Source of the DNA: Parapedobacter lycopersici_A | Lineage (GTDB): Bacteria; Bacteroidota; Bacteroidia; Sphingobacteriales; Sphingobacteriaceae | Direction: 5' to 3' | DNA length: 64,000 nucleotides | NCBI RefSeq assembly: GCF_040395035.1 | Contig: NZ_JBEBRB010000001.1 | Coordinates: 62,001-126,000 of the forward strand | Part shown: positions 62,654 through 64,000 of the stretch, piece by piece | Layout of the letters: each line of letters begins with the position of its first letter | How positions within the stretch are numbered: the first letter of the stretch is position 1 | Notes under the pieces: model-generated | Database searches by the model: none | What the model was told of the DNA's origin: nothing | What the model saw: only the letters and a program-made list of their open reading frames with translations | Program-made: the position numbers and the translations under genes

Positions 62654-62880
62654 TTTTAACGTTTATAATTGTTCAATAATAAAATATATTCCTCAATCAT
62701 CTTTTCCTTCTCATCGTCTTTCTGCCTTGGCTAAAACAAAATTCCTGATAAAATCCGACAGTGGGGTGGTGTGAAAGTGTCATCTTTGAGGGGTTATCAC
62801 GACAAAATACTGCCATTGATGCAATATCCTCCCGAATAAGTAATAAACACCTGTTTTCAGTCCGGAAGGGCTGCCAAAAA

Positions 62881-62906
62881 AATAAAAGAGTTTTTTGTCT
62901 TTTATT
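62881..62906. promoter_or_regulatory. Rrf2-type operator over its own promoter
   Basis: AATAAAAGA (62881-62889) and TCTTTTATT (62898-62906) form a perfect nine-base inverted repeat with an eight-base spacer. The spacer holds the -33 TTTG, so binding would block transcription. Confidence 0.6.
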
Positions 62907-62924
62907 AAAATAACATTACTTTTG
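62894..62924 (+). promoter_or_regulatory. Promoter of the Rrf2 gene
   Basis: TTTG at 62894-62897, exactly 19 bases, then TACTTTTG at 62917-62924: a perfect consensus promoter, 18 bases before the ATG. Confidence 0.8.
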
Positions 62925-62942
62925 TACCATAAACAAACGTGA

Positions 62943-63377
62943 ATGTTCTCTAAAACCTGCGAGTATGCAATAAGGGCTGTGATCTTCATCGCACGCGAGT
63001 CGAAAGACGGACGGCGTGTCGGTGTCCGGGAAATCGCCCAAGGCATCGGTTCACCGGTATATTTCATCGCCAAAATTCTGCAGGAGCTCAGTAAAAAGGG
63101 GATTATCCAGTCGCTGAAAGGTCCCACCGGCGGATTCTATATGGACGGACAATCACTTGATTATACGTTAGCCGATATCGTGGTGGCCATTGACGGCGAT
63201 AAACTGCTCACCGGCTGCGCGCTCGGGCTAAACGAATGTTCGGAGAAACGGCCCTGTCCCCTGCACTTTGAATTCAGGCATATCCGAAAGGAACTGCACG
63301 CACTGCTGGCGCGGACAAAACTGAGTGAATTACAGGATAAATTTGATGCCTCCATCTTTTATCTGGGCAGTAAGTAA
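62943..63377 (+). CDS. Rrf2 family transcriptional regulator with FeS-type cysteines
   Basis: A 144-residue regulator. The winged helix begins MFSKTCEYAIRAVIFIARES, with SPVYFIAKILQELSKKGII as recognition region and the wing SLKGPTGGFYM. Three Cys at 92, 99 and 105 (TGCALGLNECSEKRPCPLH) match the iron-sulfur site of IscR and NsrR in position. It may sense nitric oxide, oxygen or FeS status. An inverted-repeat operator overlaps its promoter, and the same 15-base motif precedes the next gene. Confidence 0.88.
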   Translation: MFSKTCEYAIRAVIFIARESKDGRRVGVREIAQGIGSPVYFIAKILQELSKKGIIQSLKGPTGGFYMDGQSLDYTLADIVVAIDGDKLLTGCALGLNECSEKRPCPLHFEFRHIRKELHALLARTKLSELQDKFDASIFYLGSK

Positions 63378-63390
63378 AATTTTTTGAATT

Positions 63391-63405
63391 AATAAAAGAC
63401 AAAAA
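63391..63405. promoter_or_regulatory. Second copy of the Rrf2-linked motif
   Basis: AATAAAAGACAAAAA is identical to the minus-strand reading of 62892-62906 in the Rrf2 promoter. It lies 19 bases before the ATG of the last gene; its second arm is degenerate. Confidence 0.5.
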
Positions 63406-63423
63406 GGTATTAATATCGTTTTT

Positions 63424-64000
63424 ATGACACTTTACAACAAAGCAAACCTATCCCTGGTTGGCGTTACATTGCAGGTACCCAATATTTATTCATTGCAGCT
63501 CGGCTGGTCCGAGTTGGCAATGGGTGCACTCGTCGTTATGCTCCTGGTACTGCTTGGGGTACTGTTATCGTTATACCGGCGGGTTACTGCCATCCGTAAC
63601 AGCATCCAGGGTGGGTTTGATATCCGGATCAGACGCCAGCTCAGCCAGCTCAACGGCCGCCAGCTGGACATCGTGCTGCAACACAAAAAACAGGGTGGTC
63701 AAAAACGGGGTACCCTCGCAGCATCGGGAAAGGCGGTGCTTCTGATGATGGCGTTACTGGCCGGCCTCCCTGCGTGGGCGCAGCCCGACGGTGCTGCTTC
63801 GGGTATTGCCTGGGGTAGTGCCGGCATTGTCATCACCCTTGTACTTATACTCATTCCTGTACTCTGCGGCCTCGTTTTAATGGTTGTGAAGATCCGGCGG
63901 ACACTAACCCGCTACCAACGCCGGCAGCACAGTGCATTGGCCGATGAATTGGCCCAGTACCTGGATGGACTAACAAAAAGCGAAGAACTGGATCAGTTGA
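63424..64000 (+). CDS. Multi-pass membrane protein, 3' end outside the window
   Basis: The frame from ATG 63424 is open to the window edge (192 codons). The product has three hydrophobic segments: about 29-50 (LAMGALVVMLLVLLGVLLSLY), 103-119 (ending PAWAQ, like a signal-cleavage site) and 130-153 (AGIVITLVLILIPVLCGLVLMVV), with basic stretches between (IRIRRQLSQL, KIRRTLTRYQRR). It is probably the N-terminal part of a respiratory or stress membrane protein, perhaps a cbb3-oxidase/CcoP-like or NO-reductase-like subunit, but no diagnostic motif is seen before the edge. The Rrf2-linked motif lies just upstream. Confidence 0.5.
   Translation, partial: MTLYNKANLSLVGVTLQVPNIYSLQLGWSELAMGALVVMLLVLLGVLLSLYRRVTAIRNSIQGGFDIRIRRQLSQLNGRQLDIVLQHKKQGGQKRGTLAASGKAVLLMMALLAGLPAWAQPDGAASGIAWGSAGIVITLVLILIPVLCGLVLMVVKIRRTLTRYQRRQHSALADELAQYLDGLTKSEELDQL

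Noticed and set aside
1..64000. CRISPR arrays, insertion sequences, prophage and defence genes
   Set aside because: No spaced direct repeats, transposases, integrases or known defence domains were seen.

Overview
The window is chromosomal DNA of a member of the Bacteroidota, most likely a Sphingobacteriales/Chitinophagales relative. The evidence is the Bacteroidota promoter pattern (TTTG, about 19 bases, TAnnTTTG) seen many times, the LpxC-FabZ fusion, type IX secretion/gliding genes (porX, sprA, gldB), bacillithiol genes (bshA, ytxJ), a TonB receptor with a carboxypeptidase-like N-terminal domain, and the near absence of Shine-Dalgarno sequences. The family-level placement is inference from gene content.

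Layout. 1-130: start of porX (minus strand). 319-6206: HD hydrolase, the lipid A genes lpxD, lpxC-fabZ and lpxA, an orphan ABC ATPase and efp. 6320-9198: folate cyclo-ligase, then a minus-strand pair (SDR epimerase and a serine-pathway HAD/PGDH-remnant/ACT protein). 9318-16393: arginase-like protein, rmuC, dacB, maeB, ruvA. 16433-23476: sprA, the giant outer-membrane channel of type IX secretion. 23537-29662: panD, a TonB receptor plus thioredoxin under a DtxR-like operator, two FKBP-type lipoproteins, and gldB. 29740-46475: housekeeping genes (nadE, bshA, pyrH, frr, alanine dehydrogenase, a CapD-like epimerase, ribH, ytxJ, dapD, tsaC-like, folP, metG). 46609-50450: DoxX, a methyltransferase, tRNA-Glu and a small accessory block with a broken ArsR gene. 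50538-54709: oxidative pentose-phosphate genes (rpiB, gnd, zwf, pgl on the minus strand). 54933-60757: PQQ glucose-type dehydrogenase, Tat-exported ManD-type sugar-acid dehydratase, KDPG aldolase and KDG kinase. 60846-64000: a cystathionine gamma-synthase family enzyme, DoxX, an Rrf2 regulator, and a membrane protein cut by the window end.

How the genes fit together. The most coherent accessory system is at 50.5-60.8 kb. A periplasmic quinoprotein with a built-in cytochrome c domain would oxidise an aldose. A Tat-exported enolase-superfamily dehydratase would turn the aldonate into a 2-keto-3-deoxy acid outside the cytoplasm. A cytoplasmic KDG kinase and KDPG aldolase would finish an Entner-Doudoroff-like route beside the cytoplasmic oxidative pentose-phosphate branch. 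Other points of note are a phosphoserine phosphatase that carries a phosphoglycerate dehydrogenase lacking its NAD domain, an arginase fold without its metal ligands, an EF-P with Asn at the modified position, and several clear operators (DtxR-like, ArsR-like, Rrf2-like and a divergent palindromic promoter). No insertion sequence, CRISPR array or prophage was seen.
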